In this document: piece after piece, positions 32,364-41,644 of the stretch | Layout: each line of letters starts with the position of its first letter | Position numbering within the stretch: position 1 is the first letter of the stretch | Assembly (NCBI RefSeq): GCF_003634935.1 | Contig: NZ_RBXO01000001.1 | Location: 5,667,501 to 5,731,500, forward strand | Length of the DNA: 64,000 bases | Origin: Saccharothrix australiensis | Lineage (GTDB): Bacteria; Actinomycetota; Actinomycetes; Mycobacteriales; Pseudonocardiaceae | Reading direction: 5' to 3' | Notes under the pieces: generated by a model | What the model was told of the DNA's origin: nothing | Database searches by the model: none | What the model saw: only the letters and a program-made list of their open reading frames with translations | Made by a program: the position numbers and the translations under genes

Positions 32364-35213
32364 CTACGGTGCGGCGGCTCGGACGTGGGCGTCGGCGACC
32401 TCCGGGAAACCCGCCGCCCGCAGCACGTGGACCAGCGCCCGGCGGGTGTGCGCCGCCCGGTCCGCCGGTGGCAGCCGGGCGGGCGCGGTGACCGTCACCG
32501 CGAGCCCGTTCGGCGGCCCGCCCGCGCGGTCGCCGAGCGACGCGAGGTCGACCACGTCGGCCAGCGGCACGGCGTCCGGGCGGTCCGCGGTCAGGCTCAG
32601 CTCGACGGTCGGCGGCGCGGCCCAGCGCAGGGCACGGGGATCGGGCTCGACCAGTCCGGGCAGCACCTCGGTCGCCGTGCGCCAAGCGACCGCGAGGAAC
32701 CGCGACAGCTCCGGCCACGTCAGGCGGCCCGGTGCGGCGGGTCGCTCGACGCGCAGCTCGGCGCAGGCCGCGATCGCGGGTTCGGCGGTGGTCGGCAGCG
32801 CCAGCAGCACCTCGCCGGTGAGGACGGGGCCGTCGGCGTCGGCGAGCGTGGTCGAGCAGCCGAACGCGTCGAGCGCGTTGCGGTTCGGGCCCGGTGCCCA
32901 GACCGCGTCCGGCGGGTTCGCGCCGCGCCGGCGGAGCGGTTCCCGCAGCGCCGCGGTGAGGTCGTCGCCGGGCAGTGCGGCCACGAGCAGGCGGGCGCGC
33001 TCCGCGGACACCTCCCGACCGCCGCGCATCGCCCAGGGCAGCCGGGCGAGCGCCCGCACCCGCAGGAAGGCGGGCCGCACCGGCCACGGGACCACCGCGC
33101 CCGGGGCGTCCGAGCCGACGCTCGGGAGTGGCTCCCACGTCCAGGTGTCACCGGACCGCACGAGCCGCCCGTCCCCCCAGGCGCCCCCGACCAGCGCCAC
33201 CCGCCCGGTGCGGCCGTCGACCACCCGGCTCGCCACTCCGTCGGACGGCTCGTCGGCCACCGGGAGGCCCAACGCGCCCAACGGGTCCTCGACGAGCACG
33301 GCGACGTGCAGCGCTTCCCACACTGGTTCGGCCACCGCGACGGGCGGGTGGTCCGGCACCGCGCACAGCACCCAGTCGTGCCCCGGCGACGTGCCGCGGA
33401 ACGACTGCGCCACACCGGGTCCGGCCCGGTGCAGCGCCGACGCGGGCCCGCCGATCCCGACGCGGTCCCGCAGCGCCGCGTGCAGCCCGCGGAACTCGGA
33501 CCGCCTGCCCGGCACGCCCACGCCGACCTCGAAGGGCGAGGACTGCCGCTGCGACACGTTGTCGTTGTTCCAGGCGAGCTGCACGTCCCGCACCGGTCCG
33601 TGGAAGACGGGGCCGTAGAAGTTGTTGATCGTCGTCGGCACGTCGGACGACGGCGTCGACGGAGCCCGCTTGACCGGGAGCGCCGTGCGCACGTCGAGCT
33701 GGAACAGCCCGTTGTGCATGACGCCCACGCCGTTGGCGCCCGTGACGGAGCAGTTCACCAACTGCCCGCTGCACGTGTCCGTCAGGCCGATGCCCGCCAC
33801 GGTCGCGTCGGCGAACTCGCCGTCCGTCACGTCCAAGTACGCCGAATCCCGGCCGCACAGCCCGATTTCGCCCCCGCCGACCACCTTCAGGTTCCGAACG
33901 GTCAACACCGCCTTGCCGAACGCGACGACCCCGCCGACGTCCATGTCCGACATCCGGCAGTCGTACGCCAGCAGGCGGCCCTCCTCGCCCACCCCGCACC
34001 CGACGACACCGCGTTCGCCGACCACCCGCCGCAGCGTGATCCGCGACTGCTTGATGACCGTCACGGCGGCGATGCTGAAGTCCCGGAAGCCGCTGTCGAC
34101 CACCTCGGCCTTCGTGCCGCCGCCGCCGATCGCCTCCAGGCCGGTCGGGCAGCGCTCCACGTCGAGGCCGGCGAACGCGCCGGTCGCCTCGTCGAGCAGG
34201 CGCACCGCCGCGCTCGTCAGGTCGCGGATCACGACGTCGCGGAAGCGACCGCGCGCGTGGTCGACGGCGATGCCGACGTTGCCGTCGGAGATGTGGCAGC
34301 CGCGCACGTCCGGCGCGCCGCCGGTGGTGGAGAACACCGCGACGTTGCCCGCGCCGACGACGCGGCAGTCCTCGAACCGGCCCAGGCCCTGGGAGTTGGC
34401 GTTGATGCCGGTGTCGCGGCAGCCGGTGAACCGGCCGCGCCGGACGACCGGGTTCGCGCCGCTCGCCGTGACGAGGCCGTGCTCCGCGTCGACGACCTCG
34501 ACGTCCTCGACCAGGCCGCGCGACTGCTCCGCGTACGAGATGCCGGCGCCGTGCACGGCGGTGATCCGGCAGCCGAGGACGGTCAGGTCGGCCGCGCCGT
34601 CCGCGGCGATGGCGGAGTTGCCGGTGCCGGTCAGCTCGCAGCCGGAGACGAGGACCCGCGACCCGCTCACCCGGACCCCGTGGATGCGGCTGTCGGCGAA
34701 CCGGCTGTCCACGACCCGGACGTCCGCGCCCTCGATCGCGGCGAGCGCGTTGTCCGCGGCGTCGGTGAACCGGCACCGCTCGACCAGCCCCACCGCGCCG
34801 GCGAACAAGGCCCGCCCGTGGGCGATCGCGCTGTCCCGCAGCGTGACGGCGCTGCCGGCCCGCGCGTGCAGGCTGACGCCGTCGAACGCCTGGACGGTCG
34901 AGTGCTCGACGGTGAGCGTCCCGCCGGCGCACACCACGACGTCGCCGCCGCGGCCGGTGAACGCCAGGCCGACGACCCGCACCGCGCCGGACGCCTCCAG
35001 CGCGGGCTCGCCGGTGCGGCCGACGACCGCCGAGCCGGGTGCGCCGCGGCAGACCAGTTCGACGTCGCCCCGGACGACCAGCGCCTCCGGGTAGGAGCCC
35101 GGCTCGACCTCGATCACCGCGGCCCTGCGCGAGCCGGCGGCGGCGTGCAGGGCGGAGGTGATGGTCCGGTGGGCGCGCCGCGCGGTCGGTGACACCAGGT
35201 ACCGAGCCGCCAT
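32364..35213 (-). CDS. Right-handed parallel beta-helix protein with central GPVFHG...QLAWNN motif
   Basis: The 949-residue protein has three regions. Residues 1-515 are beta-helix repeats of about 22-24 residues, with recurring strand turns such as GSRVLVSGCELTGTGNSAI and NGVGVMHNGLFQL. Residues 530-556 contain NNFYGPVFHGPVRDVQLAWN, also found in the small downstream protein. Residues 560-949 form a domain I do not recognise (WVLCAVPDHPPVAVAEPVWE). No signal peptide is visible, so it is probably cytoplasmic. Beta-helix arrays of this kind can sense ligands or scaffold. The gene precedes the small protein by 31 bp with no terminator, consistent with one operon. Confidence 0.8.
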   Translation of the reverse strand: MAARYLVSPTARRAHRTITSALHAAAGSRRAAVIEVEPGSYPEALVVRGDVELVCRGAPGSAVVGRTGEPALEASGAVRVVGLAFTGRGGDVVVCAGGTLTVEHSTVQAFDGVSLHARAGSAVTLRDSAIAHGRALFAGAVGLVERCRFTDAADNALAAIEGADVRVVDSRFADSRIHGVRVSGSRVLVSGCELTGTGNSAIAADGAADLTVLGCRITAVHGAGISYAEQSRGLVEDVEVVDAEHGLVTASGANPVVRRGRFTGCRDTGINANSQGLGRFEDCRVVGAGNVAVFSTTGGAPDVRGCHISDGNVGIAVDHARGRFRDVVIRDLTSAAVRLLDEATGAFAGLDVERCPTGLEAIGGGGTKAEVVDSGFRDFSIAAVTVIKQSRITLRRVVGERGVVGCGVGEEGRLLAYDCRMSDMDVGGVVAFGKAVLTVRNLKVVGGGEIGLCGRDSAYLDVTDGEFADATVAGIGLTDTCSGQLVNCSVTGANGVGVMHNGLFQLDVRTALPVKRAPSTPSSDVPTTINNFYGPVFHGPVRDVQLAWNNDNVSQRQSSPFEVGVGVPGRRSEFRGLHAALRDRVGIGGPASALHRAGPGVAQSFRGTSPGHDWVLCAVPDHPPVAVAEPVWEALHVAVLVEDPLGALGLPVADEPSDGVASRVVDGRTGRVALVGGAWGDGRLVRSGDTWTWEPLPSVGSDAPGAVVPWPVRPAFLRVRALARLPWAMRGGREVSAERARLLVAALPGDDLTAALREPLRRRGANPPDAVWAPGPNRNALDAFGCSTTLADADGPVLTGEVLLALPTTAEPAIAACAELRVERPAAPGRLTWPELSRFLAVAWRTATEVLPGLVEPDPRALRWAAPPTVELSLTADRPDAVPLADVVDLASLGDRAGGPPNGLAVTVTAPARLPPADRAAHTRRALVHVLRAAGFPEVADAHVRAAAP

Positions 35214-35617
35214 CCCCGCCAGACCCCTCGTCCGTTCGTCGGAAGGGTCGATCGTACGCGGTGACGGGGGCCGGGTCGGGGCGTTCGGCGCGGGACGCCG
35301 AAGGCCGGGCACGTGCCGTTCGGGCCGCCGCGTTCGGGCGGCGGGCGACAGGGAGCGGCGGGCAGGCCGGGCCGGGCCGGAGGCGGGGCGTGGGCAGGGT
35401 GGGGCGTGGGCAGGGTGGGGCGGAGGTGAGCGGGTGAGGCGGGGTGGTGCGGAGGCGGAGGCGAGCGGGTGGGCGAGCGTGGCGGTGCGTTCGGCGCGTC
35501 CGCCCGGCGTGCGCCGGTGGGTGCTGCGATCATGGTGGCCACCCGGCGCCCACCGCACCGCAGGTCCACCCCGGACCCCGTTCACGGCCGCCGCCGACCC
35601 GACCGGAGGCCACGGAC
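35214..35617. other. G-rich non-coding stretch between divergent genes
   Basis: The 400-bp interval separates the leftward beta-helix gene from the rightward synthase-like gene. It contains two exact tandem 16-bp units GGGGCGTGGGCAGGGT (35385-35400, 35401-35416) and many further GGGG tracts up to about 35480. The plus strand could form G-quadruplexes. Promoters for both genes should lie here, but no clear hexamers are seen. Confidence 0.5.
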
Positions 35618-36331
35618 ATGGGTGCGCGTTTCGAGGAGCTGGACTGGCGTCGCACGCCCCTGGGCGAACTGGTCCTGCGCCGCCGCTGGGACCCCACCTT
35701 CGACCGCGAGGTCCACGAGATCAAGCTCAACGACGAGTTCCTGATGTCGAGCCTGTTCACCACGTCCGAGGTGGCGCTGGCCCGGCTCGCCCTCGACGGC
35801 CTGCCCGCGCCGCTGGACGTCGTCGTCGGCGGACTCGGCCTCGGCTACACCGCACGCACCGCGCTGGAGAACCCGGACGTCCGCTCGCTGCTCGTCGTCG
35901 ACGCGCTCGCCGAGGTCATCGACTGGCACCGCGGCGGCCTGCTGCCCGGTGGCGCGGAGCTGGCCGCCGACCCGCGCTGTCACCTCGTCCACGGCGACTT
36001 CTTCGCGATGGCGCGCTCCACGGGGTTCGACCCGGCGACGCCCGACCGGCGCTTCCACGCGATCGTCGTGGACATCGACCACTCGCCGCGGCACCTGCTG
36101 CACCCGTCGAACGCCGACTTCTACGAGCCCGACGGCGTGCGGCGCGTGGCCGGACGCCTCCACCCGGACGGCGTGTTCGCGCTGTGGTCCAACGAGCCGC
36201 CGGACGACGACTACACCGCGACGCTCGCCGAGCACTTCGCCCACGCCCGCGCCGAGGTCGTCCGCTTCCCCAACCCCCTCCAGGGCCGCGAGGCGACCAG
36301 CACCGTGTACCTCGCCCGGTCACCCCGCTGA
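35618..36331 (+). CDS. Spermidine-synthase-like (Rossmann, SAM-fold) protein
   Basis: This 237-residue protein carries a Rossmann motif VVVGGLGLGYTARTAL, an acidic strand end LLVVDALAEV, HLVHGDFFAMA and IVVDIDHSPRHLLHPSN, in the order of spermidine synthases/class I methyltransferases. The N-terminal barrel segment GARFEELDWRRTPLGELVLRRRWD is as in actinobacterial spermidine-synthase homologues. The ribosome site GGAGG is eight bases before ATG 35618. The polyamine-binding residues cannot be confirmed by eye, so either aminopropyl or methyl transfer is possible. Confidence 0.78.
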   Translation: MGARFEELDWRRTPLGELVLRRRWDPTFDREVHEIKLNDEFLMSSLFTTSEVALARLALDGLPAPLDVVVGGLGLGYTARTALENPDVRSLLVVDALAEVIDWHRGGLLPGGAELAADPRCHLVHGDFFAMARSTGFDPATPDRRFHAIVVDIDHSPRHLLHPSNADFYEPDGVRRVAGRLHPDGVFALWSNEPPDDDYTATLAEHFAHARAEVVRFPNPLQGREATSTVYLARSPR

Positions 36332-36419
36332 CGCGCCGCCCCGCGCCACCCGCCCGGACCGGCTGTGACCAGCGCCGCTCACGCCGGCCGCCCGCGTCGC
36401 CGATGGTAGTTTCGACCCA

Positions 36420-37082
36420 GTGCCGAACTCCTCCAGCCACCCCGCCGACAACCTCTCCGCCCGCAACCTCTCCGCCCGCGACCGCTCCACCGGCGGCCCC
36501 TCCACCGGCGGGCGGCGTGCCGTGATCGGCGTCCTGCTGGTGCTGGTGCTCGCGACGGCCGCCGCCGTCGCGCTGCACGCCACCGGCCGGGTCACGCTCG
36601 CCTACGACCGGCAGGCGGGGCGGCCGGTGGCCATCCTGGACGAGGTGCCGGGCCCGGAGACGGGACCGGCCTGCCCGATCGACCAGCGGTACGTCGACGA
36701 GCAGGCCGAGGGGCTGCGCCCGGACGTGCTGGCCGCCTGGCAGCGGCTGCGGACCGAGGCGGGCGCCCGGGGCGTCACGCTGTGCCTCAACGACGGCAAG
36801 CGGAGCGTCGGCCAGCAGCAGCGGGAGTTCGCCGACGCCGTGCAGCGGTTCGGCACCGCGGAGCTGGCCGCGCGGTACGTTTTGCCCCCGGAGAAGTCCA
36901 TGCACGTGAAGGGCCTCGCGGTGGACATCCAGCCGCTGGAGTCGGCGGCCTGGGTGGAGCACAACGGCAACGCGCTCGGCTGGTGCCGCCGGTACCAGAA
37001 CGAGGAGTGGCACTTCGAGTACGACCCGGCCTACGCGACGTCGGGGTGCCCGGCGATGCTGCCGAGCGCCACCAGCGGCTGA
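36420..37082 (+). CDS. Membrane-anchored D,D-carboxypeptidase, VanY-like (peptidase M15B)
   Basis: This 220-residue protein has an N-terminal cytoplasmic Ser/Arg/Asn-rich segment with a short direct repeat, one membrane helix (RRAVIGVLLVLVLATAAAVA) and an extracellular M15B domain. The zinc site is seen as SMHVKGLAVDIQ (His and Asp) and NEEWHFEYDP (catalytic Glu and His ligand), with CLNDGKRSVGQQQ before it. It would trim stem-peptide D-Ala-D-Ala. GTG 36420 is the start; the position of the ribosome site is poor, so a leaderless start is possible. The gene stands alone. Confidence 0.9.
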   Translation: MPNSSSHPADNLSARNLSARDRSTGGPSTGGRRAVIGVLLVLVLATAAAVALHATGRVTLAYDRQAGRPVAILDEVPGPETGPACPIDQRYVDEQAEGLRPDVLAAWQRLRTEAGARGVTLCLNDGKRSVGQQQREFADAVQRFGTAELAARYVLPPEKSMHVKGLAVDIQPLESAAWVEHNGNALGWCRRYQNEEWHFEYDPAYATSGCPAMLPSATSG

Positions 37083-38276
37083 ACCGCGCGCCACGCACCG
37101 GCCGGGACCACGCGCCCCCGCTGCCCACCGCTCGGCACCACGCGCTCCCGCCACACCGGTCGGAGCCACGCGCCTTGGCGCGCCGGCCGGCGCACCGGGA
37201 ATGCGAAATCGGAAAGCGCGACGTGGGATGTCCCGATGAGCGGACTCGGCGAAGACGAGGGCCCGACGGTCATTCCGCGCACCCGGAACACCCGGCGCGT
37301 CAGCCACCGTGAGCCGCGCGGTCCCGCAGGAATGCGGAATGCGCCGGGCATTCGCCCGCGGACAACCGGACAAGCGTCCTGCACGCGTCCTCACCCCTCG
37401 CGATTCCGCGACCGGTGGAATACTGGCGTCACCGGCGTGTGATGTGCGTCTCCCGATCGGCGCGACCACCCCTCCACCACCCTTCGCCGGGAGGCACGGA
37501 CCGACCGCCTGCGCGGTTCGACCCCGGGCGCGGGAACCCCTCCCGAGAGGTGTAGCCGGGCGGGGCGGGAACGTTACGAAAAGGGCCGTACGAAAACGTC
37601 CGGATGTCCGCGCGCCGGGAACTCCGCGCTGTTTCCGCAGGTGGTGAGCGGCGGGCCCCCGTTGGCCCGAGGGCCCGCCGCCTCCCGATGCTGTCCAGGG
37701 TCAACGGACGTGGCGTCGGGTCCGCCCCCGCCTCGCGTCTGCGGCGCGGCGGGAGGCGCACCGACACGGTAGCCCAGGGAGCACAAGCCGAGCCAGACGC
37801 CCGTCCAGCCTGGTGGGACGTCCGACCACGACGTTTTCCCAGTTCACAGTCTCAGTATGGCCGTACCGCTTTCTTCGTCCCGGACGATCCCGGACGAAAT
37901 TTCGTCCGAAAGCCTGGACTTTTTCCCCTTGTCGTGATTCTTCCGCGCGCTCTTCCCCGTTCTCGCGCGGCGCGGCGGGCCGGGTGTTCGGGGTCCGCAC
38001 CGGGGTCGGGGTTGTCGCTAGGATGCGCATTGGCTTTCGAGGAACCCGCCGTTCCTCCGGGTCGGGTTGGCCCCCGCTCCGGTGCACGTCGTGAACGCGG
38101 ATTCCCGCCTGCCGAGTGCTGTCCAGGGTCGACGAAGAACGAGGAGCTGTCGTGTCCGTCCCCGCTTTCCGGCGGCGAGTGCCGCCGTTCCCCCGTGCCA
38201 CCGGCGCGCCCGTCGCGCGCGGGGCCGCCCGCGCGCCCTGGGTCCGACCGTCCCGGCGCCATCGGGGGAGGCCAGC
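37083..38276. other. 1.2-kb leader/intergenic region with repeats and a palindrome
   Basis: I see no convincing gene here; frames are short and their codon use is mixed. Notable content: TGCTGTCCAGGGTC repeated at 37689-37702 and 38117-38130 within similar flanks, two ACGAAAA-containing elements near 37577-37595, and a dense cluster of GGACGA/TCGTCC elements at 37874-37908 that includes an 18-bp perfect palindrome. The region is less GC-rich than its neighbours. It precedes the HTH-membrane gene at 38277 and is probably regulatory. Confidence 0.5.
37891..37908. promoter_or_regulatory. 18-bp perfect palindrome, putative operator
   Basis: CGGACGAAATTTCGTCCG is self-complementary over its full length. 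A further TTCGTCC/CGGACGA pair lies directly upstream (37874-37887). It sits 370 bp before the HTH-membrane gene. No regulator is assigned. Confidence 0.6.
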
Positions 38277-39356
38277 ATGAGCGGCACGTCCCTCGTGCCG
38301 GGCCGCCGGCCCGGCCCGGCCGCCACCCTGCCGATCGGCCGGGCCCACCCCCGCCACCGGACCGCGCCCTCGCCGCCGACCACTCCCCCGGTCGCGCCGC
38401 GGACCACACCGCCGACCTCGCCCACGACCGAGCAACGGGGCGCGCCGCGCTCCGCACCCGCGATCGCGGCGGGGGCCGCTCAGCCGGCCACGCCCGCCAC
38501 CGCGCCGCGGGCCGGGCAGCCGACCGCGCAGCAGGCCGCGCCGTCGGTGGCGCGCCGGTCCGGCGAGGCAGCGGTGCGGGCGGCGCGGTCCGTCCGCCGG
38601 TCCGCGCAGATCCGCGCCGCCGTGCGCGACGCCCGCGACGACGCGGCGCGGCAGCCGCTGGACCAGGCGCGCGGCGCGCTGGACTACCGGCAGTTCAACC
38701 AGGCGTTGGACCGGCTGCGCCGGTCGAAGGGCCTGTCCTTCCAGGCGTTGTCCAACAACGCGGGCCGGCACGAGTTGCCCAAGAGCACCGCCCACATGAT
38801 GTGCACGCGCGACACCCTGCCCACGCGGGCGACGCAGGTCGAGGCGTTCCTGCGCGCCTGCGGTGAACCGCCCGAGCACGTCGCGGCGTGGCTCGCCGCG
38901 TGGCGACGCCTGTCCGAGCGGACCCGGCCGCCCGCCGGCCGGACCGCCGCGCGCGTCGAGCCGGTCGCCGCGCGCGATCCGGGAGCGGCCGATGCGACCG
39001 CCGACGGGGCGGCCCGCGCGACCGCCGGCGAGGCGACCGGTTGGACCGCCGGTGGAGCAGCCGCTCGGACCGCCGACGGGGCGACCGGTCACCCCCCACC
39101 GGCCACCGGCGTGCTGTGCGCGTCGACGCCGGCCGCGCACCACGACCACTGGTTCCGCGAGGTCGACCAACGGCGGCTGGTGTTCTCGGTCCTGCTGTCG
39201 CTGCTGCTGACGTGCGCGGGACTCTGGGTGGTCGGTGCGCTCACCGGGCTCGGCCTGCCCTCCGGGATGCGCACGGTCGTCGTGTCCGCGGGTGCCGCCG
39301 CCCTGTCGACCACGGGCAGCGTCTGGCTGCTGTTACGGCCGCGCACGCGGCCCTGA
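38277..39356 (+). CDS. HTH-transmembrane protein 1 (XRE-like domain, two C-terminal membrane helices)
   Basis: The 359-residue protein has a Pro/Ala/Thr-rich N-terminal ~110 residues. Next is an XRE-like domain (about 130-220: QALDRLRRSKGLSFQALSNN, PKSTAHMMCTRDTLPTRATQ, VEAFLRACGEP), then an Ala/Thr repeat linker and two membrane helices near the end (LVFSVLLSLLLTCAGLWVVG and VVVSAGAAALSTTGSVWLLL). GGGGGAG lies six bases before ATG 38277. The domain is almost duplicated in the gene at 39933. Many actinobacterial signalling proteins use this 'ACGEP' HTH module. A membrane-tethered DNA- or protein-binding role is inferred. Confidence 0.78.
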   Translation: MSGTSLVPGRRPGPAATLPIGRAHPRHRTAPSPPTTPPVAPRTTPPTSPTTEQRGAPRSAPAIAAGAAQPATPATAPRAGQPTAQQAAPSVARRSGEAAVRAARSVRRSAQIRAAVRDARDDAARQPLDQARGALDYRQFNQALDRLRRSKGLSFQALSNNAGRHELPKSTAHMMCTRDTLPTRATQVEAFLRACGEPPEHVAAWLAAWRRLSERTRPPAGRTAARVEPVAARDPGAADATADGAARATAGEATGWTAGGAAARTADGATGHPPPATGVLCASTPAAHHDHWFREVDQRRLVFSVLLSLLLTCAGLWVVGALTGLGLPSGMRTVVVSAGAAALSTTGSVWLLLRPRTRP

Positions 39357-39523
39357 CACCTCCGCCCCCCGCCGCGCCGGACCCGGATCCCGCGCGGCCG
39401 TCGGCTCCCCCGCCGACGCACACCACACGCGCTCCACGAGCGCGCCCCCGGATGGCCTCCCCCCGGCCGATCCCACGACGGTGCACGGCCTCCGCCCGGC
39501 ACCGACGCACCCAGGAGACAGTG

Positions 39524-39820
39524 ATGACCTCCCCCAACCCCAACGTCGTTCCCCTCTCCGGCCGCGGCGCCACCGCCACGCCCGCCACGCCGACGTGCAC
39601 CATCGCGCACGTCCTGGCGACGGCCGTCGTCATCGGGTTCGCCATGTGGCTGATGACCGCCCACGGCTACGCCCTCCTGCCCGCGCTGGGCGCCTCCCTG
39701 TCCGTGCTCGCCGCCACCCTGACGATCGTCCACATCGGCAGGCTCCCCGCGTTGGTCAAGAGGCTGGTCCTGCGCATGGTCGCCGACCACGGCCCCTCGC
39801 CGGACCACGCCCAGCGCTGA
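39524..39820 (+). CDS. Small two-helix membrane protein
   Basis: This 98-residue protein has a short Pro/Thr-rich start, two hydrophobic helices (AHVLATAVVIGFAMWLMTAH and YALLPALGASLSVLAATLTI) and a basic/His end. AGGAGA is five bases before ATG 39524. It lies between two genes for paralogous HTH-membrane proteins and may form a complex with them. No family recognised. Confidence 0.75.
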   Translation: MTSPNPNVVPLSGRGATATPATPTCTIAHVLATAVVIGFAMWLMTAHGYALLPALGASLSVLAATLTIVHIGRLPALVKRLVLRMVADHGPSPDHAQR

Positions 39821-39932
39821 TCCCGGCGCACCTCCGGACGAGGGGATCGGCGAGATGGCGACCCGGTCGCCGGCACGGACACGGATCGAGGGGCACCACC
39901 CCGACGCGGCTCGACGAGGAGGCACGAGCACG

Positions 39933-40874
39933 ATGTCGCGCAGCGAGAGCGACCGCCCGCTGGAGTGGGCACGCCGCGCGCAGGACGGGCAGCGGTTCAA
40001 CCGAGCGCTGGACCGGCTGCGCCGGTCGAGGGACCTGTCCTTCCAGGCGGTGTCGAACAACGCCGGCAGGCAGCGGCTGCCCAAGAGCACGGCCCACATG
40101 ATGTGCACGCGCGACACGCTGCCCACGCGGGCCGCGCAGGTCGAGGCGTTCGTGCGCGCCTGCGGTGAACCGCCCGGGGACGTCGCGGCGTGGCTCGCCG
40201 AGTGGCGGCGGATCGACGAGCGGGAGCGCCGGCTCAGGACCGAGCACCGGATCGCCGGGAAGTCCCGGCGGCACACCGCCCACCACCCGGCCGGCGCACC
40301 GATCCCGGTGGGAGCCGACGCCGGGGTCGACGCGGACGACCGGGCGGTGGCCGGCACGGCAGTCGACGCGGACGTCCAAGCGGTGGCCGGTGCGGACGTC
40401 CAAGCAATGGCGGGTGTGGCAGTCGGTGCGGCGGGTGTCACGGCGGGCGTCACGGCGGACGCGCCAGTGGGCCCCGCGGTCGACGTGGTGCACGGCGCGG
40501 CGGTCGGCCCGATGGACAGCGCGAGGGGCAGCACGGCGGAGGCCGGTGCGTCCCGGCGCGTCGCACCCGCCGTCCCCGCACCCGCCGCCGGCCCCGACGA
40601 CGAGCCGCGACCAGCGGCGGCCCCACCGACCCGCCGCGCGGTCCGGGCCGTGCTGGGCGGCATCACCGCCGCCCTGGTGGTGGCCGCGGTGATCGCGGTG
40701 GGCATGGCACCGGCGGACCCGGCGGGACGGGGTCGGGCGGTGGTGGACGCCCTCGTGCCCGACCTCGCCGTGTCCCTCGCCCTGGTCGGCGTCGTCCGAC
40801 CGCAGCCGGGCCGCCCCGCCGAGGGGTTCGCCCGCTGCGAGGACCCCGACGTCCCACCGGGCAGCTCCAGGTAG
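39933..40874 (+). CDS. HTH-transmembrane protein 2 (paralogue of the 38277 gene)
   Basis: The protein (313 residues) begins with an XRE-like domain almost identical to that of protein 1 (ALDRLRRSRDLSFQAVSNN, PKSTAHMMCTRDTLPTRAAQ, VEAFVRACGEP). A long Ala/Val/Asp-rich degenerate repeat follows (about 115-215), then one membrane helix (AVLGGITAALVVAAVIAVG) and a short tail. Unlike protein 1 it has no Pro-rich N-terminus. GAGGAGG lies ten bases before ATG 39933; ATG 39855 is an in-frame alternative with a weaker site. The near-identical DNA over the HTH suggests a fairly recent duplication. Confidence 0.76.
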   Translation: MSRSESDRPLEWARRAQDGQRFNRALDRLRRSRDLSFQAVSNNAGRQRLPKSTAHMMCTRDTLPTRAAQVEAFVRACGEPPGDVAAWLAEWRRIDERERRLRTEHRIAGKSRRHTAHHPAGAPIPVGADAGVDADDRAVAGTAVDADVQAVAGADVQAMAGVAVGAAGVTAGVTADAPVGPAVDVVHGAAVGPMDSARGSTAEAGASRRVAPAVPAPAAGPDDEPRPAAAPPTRRAVRAVLGGITAALVVAAVIAVGMAPADPAGRGRAVVDALVPDLAVSLALVGVVRPQPGRPAEGFARCEDPDVPPGSSR

Positions 40875-40941
40875 GTGTGCGCGGGTGCCGACGCCACGGT
40901 CGCCGGCACCCGCGCCCCGTCCGCCGCGCGAGCAGCCGCGC

Positions 40942-41496
40942 TCACAGCCGCCGGATCACCCGCGCCGGGTTGCCCGCCGCGAACACGCGGTCCGGCAGGT
41001 CGCGGACGACCACGCTGCCCGCGCCGATCACCGTGTCGCCGCCGACGGTCACGCCGGGGCAGACGATCACCCCACCGCCCAGCCACGCGTTGTCGCCGAT
41101 CGTGATGGGGGCGGCGCGCTCCCAGCCGGCGCGACGGCGCTCGTGGTCCTCCACCGGGTGCAGGGCGGTCAGCAGCTGCGCCCGTGGCCCGATCCGGACG
41201 TCGTCGCCGACGGTGATGGCGGCGTCGTCCAGGAGGATCGCGTCGTGGTTGACGAAGCTGTTCGCGCCCAGCCGGGTCTGGTAGCCGTAGCTGCACTGGA
41301 ACCGCGGCAGCACGGTCGCGCCCGGTCCGAACCCGCCGAGCAGCCCCGTCAGGATTCCCCGCCGCCCGGCCTCGTCGTCCGCGTCGGTGGCGTTGAAGCG
41401 GTCGAGCGCCCGGCGGCACCGCTGCCGATCCTCGACCAAGTCGGGCTCGTCCAGGTACCACTCACCGCGCAGCATCCGGTCCTTCTGCTCCCCCAT
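40942..41496 (-). CDS. Hexapeptide-repeat O-acetyltransferase (maltose/galactoside acetyltransferase type)
   Basis: The 184-residue protein has an N-terminal helical cap ([20 protein letters not shown]) as in maltose/nodulation O-acetyltransferases and a left-handed beta-helix of hexapeptide repeats. [20 protein letters not shown] carries the catalytic His context; [18 protein letters not shown] and [20 protein letters not shown] follow. It uses acetyl-CoA to O-acetylate a sugar-like acceptor. ATG 41496 has no obvious ribosome site. The gene is divergent from mscR. Confidence 0.9.
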   Translation of the reverse strand: MGEQKDRMLRGEWYLDEPDLVEDRQRCRRALDRFNATDADDEAGRRGILTGLLGGFGPGATVLPRFQCSYGYQTRLGANSFVNHDAILLDDAAITVGDDVRIGPRAQLLTALHPVEDHERRRAGWERAAPITIGDNAWLGGGVIVCPGVTVGGDTVIGAGSVVVRDLPDRVFAAGNPARVIRRL

Positions 41497-41644
41497 GCGC
41501 GTCGATCATGCCAGGCGGCCCCGGCACGGCGTGCACGTCGAACGACGGGTCACGCGGTGCCGGCGGTCCGCGCGTCCCGTCCGCGCGACCCGTATGGTTC
41601 CGGTTGGCCTGTCACCCAGCGCGGATCATCGTGAGGAGTTCCCC

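Noticed and set aside
30885..35192. Plus-strand 1435-codon frame opposite the CAP, small helical and beta-helix genes
   Set aside because: A long open frame expected from high third-position GC; its sequence is low-complexity Arg/Ala/His and covers three unrelated genes on the other strand.
37236..37442. 68-codon frame MSGLGEDEG... in the 1.2-kb leader
   Set aside because: Third-position GC is low for this genome and no ribosome site or family is visible.
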